A stretch of DNA of 5,258 nucleotides from UBA6544 sp049601975 (GTDB lineage Bacteria; Pseudomonadota; Alphaproteobacteria; UBA8366), in the NCBI GenBank assembly GCA_049601975.1, contig JBMYRC010000205.1, forward strand, positions 1-5,258, read 5' to 3'. The position numbers and the translations under genes were made by a program. Numbering within the stretch: position 1 is the first letter of the stretch; each line of letters begins with the position of its first letter. Positions 1 through 5,258 of the stretch are shown one piece after another. The notes under the pieces were generated by a model. The model saw only the letters and a program-made list of their open reading frames with translations, was not told where the DNA came from and did not search any database.

Positions 1-854
1 TGGTAGGGGAAGTCTGGAAAGTCGGTGACGTGAAGATCACGCGCATCGTTGAAATTGAGGCCACGGGCGGTATGAGCCGGATCATCCCCGGCGCCAAACG
101 CGAGCTCGTCCGTGAAATAAAATGGCTGCAACCCCATTTCAGTGACGAAGAAGGTCGCCTAAGGGGCGCCATCCATGCGCTGGTGGTAGAAACCCCAGAC
201 CGACGCATCGTCGTTGACACCTGCGTCGGCAACGACAAGGAACGCGACGTCGCGCCCTGGAATAAACTGCAGACCTCGTTCCTCAAGGATTTGGAGGGGG
301 CGGGATACCCGCGTGACAGTATCGACAACGTTATGTGTACCCACTTGCATGTCGACCATGTCGGCTGGAACACGATGCTGGACGACGGAAAATGGGTCCC
401 GACTTTCGAGAATGCTCGCTATCTCTATGGCGAGGTCGAGTTCAATCATTGGAAAACCCATGACCGCAAAGGTTTGGATCAACTGATGACGGATTCTATC
501 CTACCTGTCTTTGATGCGGGACTGGTCGATTTGGTAGCGCAAGATCATCAACTCTGCCCCGAAGTGAAATTGGTGCCGACACCGGGGCACACGCCGGGAC
601 ATGCCAGCGTATTGATCGAATCCAACGGCGAGAGCGCGTTGATCACCGGAGACTTCCTCCACCATCCCTGTCAGTTTGCCCATCCGGAATGGAGTTCGGC
701 GCCCGACAGCGACCCGGCCCAGGCAATTGCCACGCGCCGCTCCATGTACGAGCAATTGGCCGGCTCGCCGACATTAGTGATCGGCACCCACTTCGCGACC
801 CCGACGGCGGGCCATTTAAAGAAGGACGGCGATTCCTACCGCCTGGATGTCTAG
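1..854 (+). CDS. MBL-fold metallo-hydrolase, probable lactonase-like enzyme (5' end at or just beyond window edge)
   Basis: This is a cytoplasmic metal-dependent hydrolase of the metallo-beta-lactamase superfamily. Counting from the GTG at 30 as residue 1, the full metal-ligand set is visible: HLHVDH at 105-110, TPGHTPGH with His187, the bridging Asp208 in ITGDF, and His254 in GTHF. No signal peptide is seen. GTG30 is probably not the true start. The frame stays open to the left edge and encodes VGEVWKVGDVKITR, and the W-x-V-G-D-V-x-I-T segment is a usual first beta-strand of this family. The codon split by the edge ends in TG, so an ATG or GTG one base outside the window would fit. The stop (852-854) lies inside the start of the downstream aldo/keto reductase, implying co-translation. 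The family contains AHL lactonases, 4-pyridoxolactonase and organophosphate hydrolases. The fold and metal site are sure; the substrate is unknown, and lactonase is an inference from the neighbour. Confidence 0.9.
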   Translation, partial: VGEVWKVGDVKITRIVEIEATGGMSRIIPGAKRELVREIKWLQPHFSDEEGRLRGAIHALVVETPDRRIVVDTCVGNDKERDVAPWNKLQTSFLKDLEGAGYPRDSIDNVMCTHLHVDHVGWNTMLDDGKWVPTFENARYLYGEVEFNHWKTHDRKGLDQLMTDSILPVFDAGLVDLVAQDHQLCPEVKLVPTPGHTPGHASVLIESNGESALITGDFLHHPCQFAHPEWSSAPDSDPAQAIATRRSMYEQLAGSPTLVIGTHFATPTAGHLKKDGDSYRLDV

Positions 855-1884
855 CGGCATGAACCCGTTCAAGCTCAACAAGATCGGTCGTACATCGGTC
901 GAAGTAACACAATTGGGATTCGGCGGTGGGACCATGGGCGACCCGGACGAAATCATTCCGGAAGCCCAAGCGGAAGCGACCCTTGCCGCTGCCTATGATG
1001 CGGGCGTGCGCCTGTTCGACACCGCCCCTTGGTACGGCAACACAAAGAGCGAACATCGCGTTGGTCATCATTTGCGGCAAAGACAGCGCGCCGACTTTCG
1101 TCTGACAACCAAGGTCGGTCGTGTCTATTCGCGCCCGTCGGATCCGGCGAGTTTCGAATTTCCGCGCTGGAAGGGCGGTCTGCATTTCGACCTTCGCTTC
1201 GACTATACCCGCGACGGTGTTTTGCGATCCTACGAACAAAGCTTGCAGCGGTTGGGCATCAATACGGTCGACGCCCTGGTGATCCATGATCTGGACTGGC
1301 GACATCAGAAATCAGAGAAAGGTGTTCAAGCCGCGTTCAAGGAACTCATCGACGGCGGTGGGTTTGAGGCCTTGGCGGAACTGCGTTCTTCCGGCGAGAT
1401 CGGCGCGATCGGGGCCGGCATGAATTTCACCGGATTGATCCCCCGGTTTCTTGAGTATTGCGATATCGACTATTTCCTCATGGCGATGCCGTATACCCTA
1501 CTCGACCAACCGGCCTTAGACGAGGACCTGCCATTGTGCGAGGCACGCGGTGTGGGAATTGTCATCGGCGCGGTCTTCTCATCGGGCATTCTTGCAACCG
1601 GGCCGACGGATAACGCGCTCTACGCCTATCAACCTGCCGCGGACACCATCATGACGAAAGCACGCGGCATTGCTGCTGTCTGCGCGCGCCATGGGGTCCC
1701 ACTGCCGGCAGCCGCCCTGCAATTCCCTCTACACCACCCGGCGGTTGCCACCGTCATTCCAGGCGCCAACAGTCCGGCGCAAGTTGAGGCGAATGTTGCC
1801 GCCATGGCTCACGATATTCCGTTAGCCTTATGGGCCGAACTCAAGAGCGAGGGATTGATCCGCGAGGATGCACCGACGCCTTAG
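847..1884 (+). CDS. Aldo/keto reductase, L-fucose dehydrogenase / pyridoxal 4-dehydrogenase-like (AKR15 type)
   Basis: This is an NAD(P)-dependent TIM-barrel oxidoreductase of 345 residues, a normal length for the family. The catalytic tetrad is complete: Asp58 and Tyr63 in FDTAPWYG, Lys89 in LTTKVGR, His147 in LVIHD. The cofactor-phosphate region near the C-terminus is VIPGANSPAQVEAN (303-316). The segment FDYTRDGVLRSYEQSLQRLG (118-137), the HDLD that follows and the long acidic/basic loop before GGFEAL are characteristic, from memory, of the branch with L-fucose dehydrogenase, D-threo-aldose 1-dehydrogenase and pyridoxal 4-dehydrogenase. Those enzymes oxidise a hemiacetal to a lactone. The ATG at 847 overlaps the upstream MBL gene by 8 nt and has no strong ribosome binding site, suggesting coupling. 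A second ATG at 859 would start just after the upstream stop and cannot be excluded. The 3' end overlaps the convergent hotdog gene by 4 nt. Family assignment is firm; substrate is unknown. Confidence 0.93.
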   Translation: MSSGMNPFKLNKIGRTSVEVTQLGFGGGTMGDPDEIIPEAQAEATLAAAYDAGVRLFDTAPWYGNTKSEHRVGHHLRQRQRADFRLTTKVGRVYSRPSDPASFEFPRWKGGLHFDLRFDYTRDGVLRSYEQSLQRLGINTVDALVIHDLDWRHQKSEKGVQAAFKELIDGGGFEALAELRSSGEIGAIGAGMNFTGLIPRFLEYCDIDYFLMAMPYTLLDQPALDEDLPLCEARGVGIVIGAVFSSGILATGPTDNALYAYQPAADTIMTKARGIAAVCARHGVPLPAAALQFPLHHPAVATVIPGANSPAQVEANVAAMAHDIPLALWAELKSEGLIREDAPTP

Positions 1885-2330
1885 TCGCTGGATGTCCGCG
1901 CCTCATAAAGATCGGTCACCTGGGCGGTGAGGATTAGCCGACCGCTGTCCGATTCCAAGAGCGACACATCGGTGGTCACGAACGTATCACCCGCACGTTC
2001 CCGAACATCGAAAATTTGTCCGGAAAGGGTTAGGCGCTCGCCCGCAATCAGGGGTGATTTAAAACGGATTTCGGAGTACTTCACGGTGACGCACCGCTCG
2101 AAGTCGCTAACAGACAGACACGACTGAAGCAGACGCGGGATAAGCGAGATCAACAAATTCCCCGGTACAATTCGCTCCTCAGCCTGAGCCGTATGAATTG
2201 ACTGTCGATCCCCTGATATTTCTAGAAACGCTTCTATCAGTTCATCCAATACCAATAAACTTTCACCAGAATTAAAGTCGTCTCCGATATGGTTGGCCAA
2301 TTCGGATGGGGCGGAGATCTTAATCATCAC
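1881..2330 (-). CDS. MaoC-like hotdog-fold protein (probable enoyl-CoA hydratase/dehydratase)
   Basis: A 149-residue single hotdog domain. FLEISGDRQSIHT (35-47) matches the (R)-specific enoyl-CoA hydratase signature: Asp41 and His46 have the catalytic D-x(4)-H spacing, although the usual Asn after Asp is Gln43. The central helix follows as VPGNLLISLIPRLL (55-68), then hotdog strands with YSEIRFKSPLIAGERL (85-100). The stretch between His46 and the helix Gly57 is several residues shorter than in typical MaoC proteins, so substrate handling may differ. The start is either GTG2330, giving a GTGA overlap with the thiolase stop, or ATG2327, sharing one base with that stop; both imply translational coupling. 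It is the last gene of the ligase-thiolase-hotdog operon, where a hydratase would act on a 3-hydroxyacyl- or enoyl-CoA. The 5' third is noticeably more AT-rich than its neighbours. It could alternatively be a thioesterase or binding-only hotdog protein. Confidence 0.85.
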   Translation of the reverse strand: MMIKISAPSELANHIGDDFNSGESLLVLDELIEAFLEISGDRQSIHTAQAEERIVPGNLLISLIPRLLQSCLSVSDFERCVTVKYSEIRFKSPLIAGERLTLSGQIFDVRERAGDTFVTTDVSLLESDSGRLILTAQVTDLYEARTSSD

Positions 2331-3460
2331 GCACCAACCGCTTCGAGCAACATCGCGCTGCCAAGTCCTCCTGCGGCGGCAATCGCGGCCAACCCGAGCT
2401 CGCCCGGCACCGCACGCTGCAAATCATGGAAAAGGCGAACTGCAAGGATAGCGCCAGATGCTCCAATTGGATGACCCCAGGCAAGAGCGCCGCCCCGTTG
2501 ATTGACGCTATCCGGCGCTAGTCCGATGCCTTTGATACATGCCAGCGCTTGGACGGCGAAGGCCTCCATCATCTCCGTCCTGGCGATGTCGGCGGACGAC
2601 AACCCGAACCGGTCTAACAAATCCTGAACCGCCGCTATTGGCGCCAACGCCGGGCAAGTCGGATCATCCCCCCGAGACACTTCGCCGCGTATCAACACAC
2701 TGTTCCCGATAACGGATTCCCTTACCCGCTCGCTTGCCACAAGAACAACAGCGGCGGCATCCGCTTCGACCGCCGTCGTGGCCGCCGTCACGCCGTATTC
2801 ATTCTCGCCGGATAAAGGCTTCAGGCGACGGCAAACGGCAAGTGACAAAGGCCGGGTGAATTCGTCTCGCGCCAAGCCATTGAACTCCACCAACTCGCCC
2901 TCAACTGCGGTGTCTTTCCCAGTACGGCGGTGACTTTCCACTGCGTATTCTTCTTGCTGTGTCCGGGGAATTTTCAGTTGAGCTGCCAAAGCAGCAGCGG
3001 AATCGATCATATCCGGATCTCGCTCAGCCCAGGGCGTGAATGGGGGGCGGTCGTAGCTCTCCGCCTCTTCCCCCCGATGCTTCGGGCGTCTTTGACGGAT
3101 GGGCGCACGGCTGTAACTTTCCAGGCCACCCGCGATCACGATATCGGCGCTGCCGGAGCGGACCCGCGCGGCCGCCAGCGCAATAGCGTCCAGCCCGCCA
3201 CAGCATTGGGTATCGACTGTCATGGCGCTTACGCTCTCTGGTAGTCCCGCCGCCAATGCGGCCACGCGCGCGGGGTTCCCGCCGCCGTAGAGGGCGTTGC
3301 CAATGATTACTTCATCGACCTGATCCACTCGTAGGTTCGCATCTTCGAGCGCACAGCGTATCACCGCGGCACCAAGATCGGCAGGCTCAATCTCGGCAAA
3401 CGCGCCGTTTCGTAACGCCACGGCGGTCCGGCGTCCCGCAATGATATAGGCAGCGCTCAC
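2327..3460 (-). CDS. Thiolase-family protein with atypical active site
   Basis: A 377-residue thiolase-fold enzyme acting on acyl-CoA substrates, slightly shorter than usual thiolases (about 390). Visible landmarks: nucleophile Cys86 in TVDTQCCGGL, followed by IAGGLESYSRAP (109-120), and WGHPIGASGA (328-337) with His330. Three usual elements are changed. The NEAF motif is MEAF (298-301). The C-terminal C-x-G-G-G motif reads AAAGGLG (361-367), so the second catalytic Cys is Ala. The GNASGxNDGA CoA-loop signature is replaced by AATTAVEADAA (226-236) and one residue shorter. The start is GTG3460, whose GTGA overlaps the ligase stop; an SD-like GGGG (minus strand, 3472-3469) lies 8 nt upstream, and no in-frame Met occurs before residue 80. 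From memory the sequence resembles Bacillus subtilis YhfS, a thiolase homologue paired with acyl-CoA ligase YhfT. Fold is certain; whether it does classical thiolysis or condensation is doubtful. Confidence 0.92.
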   Translation of the reverse strand: MSAAYIIAGRRTAVALRNGAFAEIEPADLGAAVIRCALEDANLRVDQVDEVIIGNALYGGGNPARVAALAAGLPESVSAMTVDTQCCGGLDAIALAAARVRSGSADIVIAGGLESYSRAPIRQRRPKHRGEEAESYDRPPFTPWAERDPDMIDSAAALAAQLKIPRTQQEEYAVESHRRTGKDTAVEGELVEFNGLARDEFTRPLSLAVCRRLKPLSGENEYGVTAATTAVEADAAAVVLVASERVRESVIGNSVLIRGEVSRGDDPTCPALAPIAAVQDLLDRFGLSSADIARTEMMEAFAVQALACIKGIGLAPDSVNQRGGALAWGHPIGASGAILAVRLFHDLQRAVPGELGLAAIAAAGGLGSAMLLEAVGA

Positions 3461-4914
3461 GGCAATCGCCCCAAATCTCCGCCATTCAACAACTCACGTA
3501 GGCGCGGCAAGTCGCTTTTCCGAGAGCTGGTCATCGGCCAATCCAACAGTCGATAAAAAACCATCGGCACTTTATAGAGCGGTAATCGATCGCGACACCA
3601 TGCGATCAGCGCACTGCTCGTCACCATCGATTCCGGTCCAAGCTTCACGACAGTGACCAGCCGGTCACCGCGCCGTGCATCTTCGATCTCCATAACGCAC
3701 ACCATCGCTACATCCGGATGAGCGATCAAGGCGGCCTCGATCTCTTCGGGATAAATATTTTTTCCAGAAGAGACGATCATCCTATCGGACCGGCCCGTCA
3801 GGTAAAGAAAGCCATTCTCGTCCAGATACCCCATGTCTCCGACGAACAACGCCCCCCCGATGCGCTTCAATGTTGGATTTTCCGCCAACTCATATCCTTG
3901 GAACATGAGCATACTCTCGACAAAGACACGGCCAATCTGACCGCGCGGCAATTCGGCGCCGTTGTCGTCACGGATCGTCACCAAAACATCCGGAAAGGGC
4001 AGTCCTACGGATCCGGCCGGCGTTTGCCCATCCCGCGCGACACTCACATAGCTTTGCTCGGACGTGCCGTAGAATTCGCAAATCTCGGCCTTGGGGAAGA
4101 CACAGCGTAATCGTTCCTTCAGGTCATCCGGCAGTTTAGCACCCGACGACAGCACCAGTCGGACATTTGAAAGCGTCTTGCCGCTCCCCTCCGCTACCGT
4201 CGACAGAGCGTCGTATTGCGTCGGCACACCGTAGACGACACTGCCCCGCGTCTCCTCTATACGGCGCACTATCCGGTCGGGCCGGAACTGGGCGAATAAG
4301 ACCGTCGTACCACCTGCGTGGACGCCCCGTACCAACGCGTACATAAAGAGCGAGTGGGTAAGACTTCCCAGTGCCACAAAAACGTCAGCGGCGGACAAAG
4401 AGAACAAATCGCGGTCGCCGCGAAAACTCTCCAGCCAAGAGTTCTGATCGCGCCGAAACCCCTTCGGTATCCCCGTGGAGCCGGAGGTGAAGCCGGTATA
4501 GAACGGTGTGGAGGGATCGGCTTGCCGATCGATTCCCATCCCCGATTGATCTTCAGAAGACACATGGCGATTGAACGCACTTACATTGGAGGGATTCAGC
4601 ACGAAATCGGAATGAAGCCGATCCAGGACCTTTCGCATCAGGGGAGCAGGCCAAGCCGGATCGAGAATTTGCACGGCTTTTCCCGCACGGATCGAACCGA
4701 AAATAGCGAACGCTAGGTCGATCGAATTTGGTAAGGAAAGTGCTAGACAGTCGCCAGGTGTGTGAAGAGCAAGATAATTTGAAGCCCGATCAACTAGCTG
4801 TTCGAAGTGAGCCCATGTAACAAGTTCATCTTCAACGATTAGTGCGGTCGCCTCCGGGTGCAGCGCCGCATTTCGAGCGATGGCGTTCGAAACATCTTCC
4901 ATCTTACGATTCAA
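3457..4914 (-). CDS. AMP-dependent acyl-CoA synthetase/ligase (ANL superfamily)
   Basis: This enzyme activates a carboxylic acid with ATP to an acyl-adenylate, then to its CoA thioester. The ANL core motifs appear in order over 485 residues: P-loop TGFTSGSTGIPKG (140-152), FYGTSE (281-286), GDMGYLDENG (359-368), the hinge GRSDRMIVSSGKNIYPEEIE (374-393) and the C-terminal lysine motif PMTSSRKSD (460-468) with catalytic Lys466. The Gly usually preceding that Lys is Arg465. It is cytoplasmic with no membrane segment, and somewhat shorter than FadD-type long-chain ligases (about 550). The first-gene start is either TTG4914, with SD-like GGCGGA ending 4 nt upstream, or ATG4902, giving 481 residues and no evident SD; I favour TTG slightly. 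The stop overlaps the thiolase start by 4 nt. It begins the operon and presumably supplies the CoA ester used by the thiolase-like and hotdog proteins. The sequence alone does not reveal acid chain length. Confidence 0.93.
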   Translation of the reverse strand: MNRKMEDVSNAIARNAALHPEATALIVEDELVTWAHFEQLVDRASNYLALHTPGDCLALSLPNSIDLAFAIFGSIRAGKAVQILDPAWPAPLMRKVLDRLHSDFVLNPSNVSAFNRHVSSEDQSGMGIDRQADPSTPFYTGFTSGSTGIPKGFRRDQNSWLESFRGDRDLFSLSAADVFVALGSLTHSLFMYALVRGVHAGGTTVLFAQFRPDRIVRRIEETRGSVVYGVPTQYDALSTVAEGSGKTLSNVRLVLSSGAKLPDDLKERLRCVFPKAEICEFYGTSEQSYVSVARDGQTPAGSVGLPFPDVLVTIRDDNGAELPRGQIGRVFVESMLMFQGYELAENPTLKRIGGALFVGDMGYLDENGFLYLTGRSDRMIVSSGKNIYPEEIEAALIAHPDVAMVCVMEIEDARRGDRLVTVVKLGPESMVTSSALIAWCRDRLPLYKVPMVFYRLLDWPMTSSRKSDLPRLRELLNGGDLGRLP

Positions 4915-4918
4915 TAAT

Positions 4919-4924
4919 TCCGCC
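4919..4924 (-). promoter_or_regulatory. Candidate ribosome binding site of the acyl-CoA ligase
   Basis: The minus strand reads GGCGGA followed by a 4-nt spacer and the TTG at 4914. It is the only purine-rich SD-like sequence close to either candidate start, and it lies about 16 nt from the alternative ATG at 4902, which is too far. This favours initiation at TTG, though one mismatch to GGAGGA and a short spacer make the site moderate in quality. Confidence 0.4.
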
Positions 4925-4957
4925 GGAGCGGGATAAACGCGCTTCGCGAAAATGCAC

Positions 4958-4988
4958 CCCGCCCGCCCTGAATTTGGGAGCGGGCGGG
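4958..4988 (-). terminator. GC-rich hairpin, probable intrinsic terminator of the peroxiredoxin gene
   Basis: An 8-bp perfect stem pairs CCCGCCCG (4958-4965) with CGGGCGGG (4981-4988). It can extend by three further C-G pairs (4966-4968 with 4976-4978) across a 2-nt bulge, leaving a 7-nt loop TGAATTT. It begins 13 nt after the peroxiredoxin stop codon when read on the minus strand, and is followed by GTGCATTTT, which holds only a short T-run. The position and stem strongly suggest a terminator; the weak T-tract means it may be leaky, allowing read-through into the ligase operon 43 nt downstream. There is no T-run on the plus-strand side. Confidence 0.6.
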
Positions 4989-5001
4989 AGCAATGCGTTC
5001 G

Positions 5002-5258
5002 TTACGACAGATCGCCAAGCGCCGTTGTAGCATGCCCTTCAGCATCGTCCACAGTGTAGGCATTAACAACCTTGCCATCCGGACCGATCACGATCCCAAT
5101 ACGGGACGGTTTTTCCTGATCGGCGCTTTCAGCGGCGCCGTAAGCAATAGCGACAGATTTATCGATGTCGCACAGAAGTTCGCTTGGCAGGCCGACTTCG
5201 TCCCGCCATTTCTTCAAATCTTCCGCCGGGCTGAAGGTGATCCCCAAAACGACGGTGT
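5002..5258 (-). CDS. Peroxiredoxin (AhpC/TSA family, Bcp-like), C-terminal fragment cut by window edge
   Basis: About 85 C-terminal codons of a thioredoxin-fold peroxidase that reduces hydroperoxides in the cytoplasm. The frame runs open through the right edge and encodes TVVLGITFSPAEDLKKWRDE. This is the beta-strand and helix that normally follow the active-site region, so the TTG at 5247 is an internal Leu and not a start. The visible part then has GLPSELLCDIDKSVAIAYGA, the segment SRIGIVIGPDGKVVNAY (a typical peroxiredoxin beta-hairpin), and a C-terminal helix with HATTALGDL. The peroxidatic Cys and its TxxC motif lie outside the window, so activity cannot be judged. The Cys in LLCD is probably not catalytic. 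It reads in the same direction as the ligase operon but is separated by 87 nt containing a hairpin, suggesting its own transcript. Family call is good; subfamily uncertain. Confidence 0.85.
   Translation of the reverse strand, partial: TVVLGITFSPAEDLKKWRDEVGLPSELLCDIDKSVAIAYGAAESADQEKPSRIGIVIGPDGKVVNAYTVDDAEGHATTALGDLS

Noticed and set aside
30..854. GTG30 as the true start of the MBL gene
   Set aside because: The in-frame upstream codons encode the family-typical W-x-V-G-D segment, and no stop occurs before the left edge.
1..854. Calling the MBL gene an AHL lactonase (quorum quenching)
   Set aside because: HxHxDH and the other ligands are shared by the whole superfamily; nothing here is specific for AHL, and the AKR neighbour points to another lactone.
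643..1305. Long minus-strand open frame antisense to the MBL and AKR genes
   Set aside because: It overlaps two well-supported plus-strand genes with intact motifs, and its translation is low-complexity, Arg/Gly/Pro-rich and matches no family I recognise.
2930..3244. Plus-strand open frame antisense to the thiolase
   Set aside because: It is covered by the thiolase nucleophile region and shows no domain or start context of its own.
3718..4110. Plus-strand open frame inside the acyl-CoA ligase
   Set aside because: It lies wholly antisense to the ligase hinge and motif region; no ribosome binding site or recognisable domain.
4318..4716. Second plus-strand open frame antisense to the ligase
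   Set aside because: Its composition is that of a reverse-frame shadow, and the opposite strand carries the P-loop of the ligase.
4915..4957. BirA or BioR operator upstream of the ligase operon
   Set aside because: I looked for the TTATxxATAA-type and TTGTTAACC/GGTTTACAA-type sites because of the YhfS/YhfT resemblance; no match is present.
5002..5247. A complete small 81-residue protein starting at TTG5247
   Set aside because: The frame remains open to the window edge and encodes typical internal peroxiredoxin sequence (TVVLGITF), so it is the end of a larger gene.
1..5258. tRNA, rRNA, CRISPR arrays, insertion sequences, long direct repeats
   Set aside because: Read through on both strands; the window is almost entirely explained by six protein genes, and no such structure is visible.

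Overview
The window looks like an ordinary, densely packed piece of a moderately GC-rich proteobacterial chromosome. An alphaproteobacterium is my best guess, from the style of the metallo-beta-lactamase (MBL) fold protein, the aldo/keto reductase and the peroxiredoxin; this is an impression and not a proven placement. I see no RNA genes, mobile elements, CRISPR arrays or long repeats. Almost every base is coding. The only non-coding stretch is 87 nt (4915-5001).

Left part, plus strand (1-1884): an MBL-fold hydrolase, whose reading frame is open to the left edge, overlaps by 8 nt with an aldo/keto reductase of the L-fucose dehydrogenase / pyridoxal 4-dehydrogenase type. Known members of that reductase branch oxidise cyclic hemiacetals to lactones, and many MBL-fold enzymes open lactones. 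The pair therefore reads as a possible 'make the lactone, open the lactone' catabolic module with an unknown substrate.

Middle and right, minus strand (4914 down to 1881): three genes in the order AMP-dependent acyl-CoA ligase, thiolase-family protein, MaoC-like hotdog protein. Each gene's stop overlaps the next start in a GTGA (4-nt) junction, so they are almost certainly one translationally coupled operon. Together they suggest CoA activation of an acid, carbon-carbon bond making or breaking on the CoA ester, and hydration/dehydration. No ketoreductase is present here to complete a cycle. The thiolase keeps its nucleophilic Cys and the GHP His but lacks the second Cys, the Asn of the NEAF motif and the usual CoA-loop signature, so its reaction may not be textbook thiolysis. 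The hotdog gene ends tail-to-tail with the reductase, sharing 4 nt.

Right edge, minus strand (5002-5258): the C-terminal part of a peroxiredoxin (AhpC/TSA, Bcp-like), followed by a GC-rich hairpin that probably terminates its transcript before the ligase operon begins.

I found no clearly new biological system. The most interesting items are the lactone module, the atypical thiolase and the tightly coupled CoA operon.
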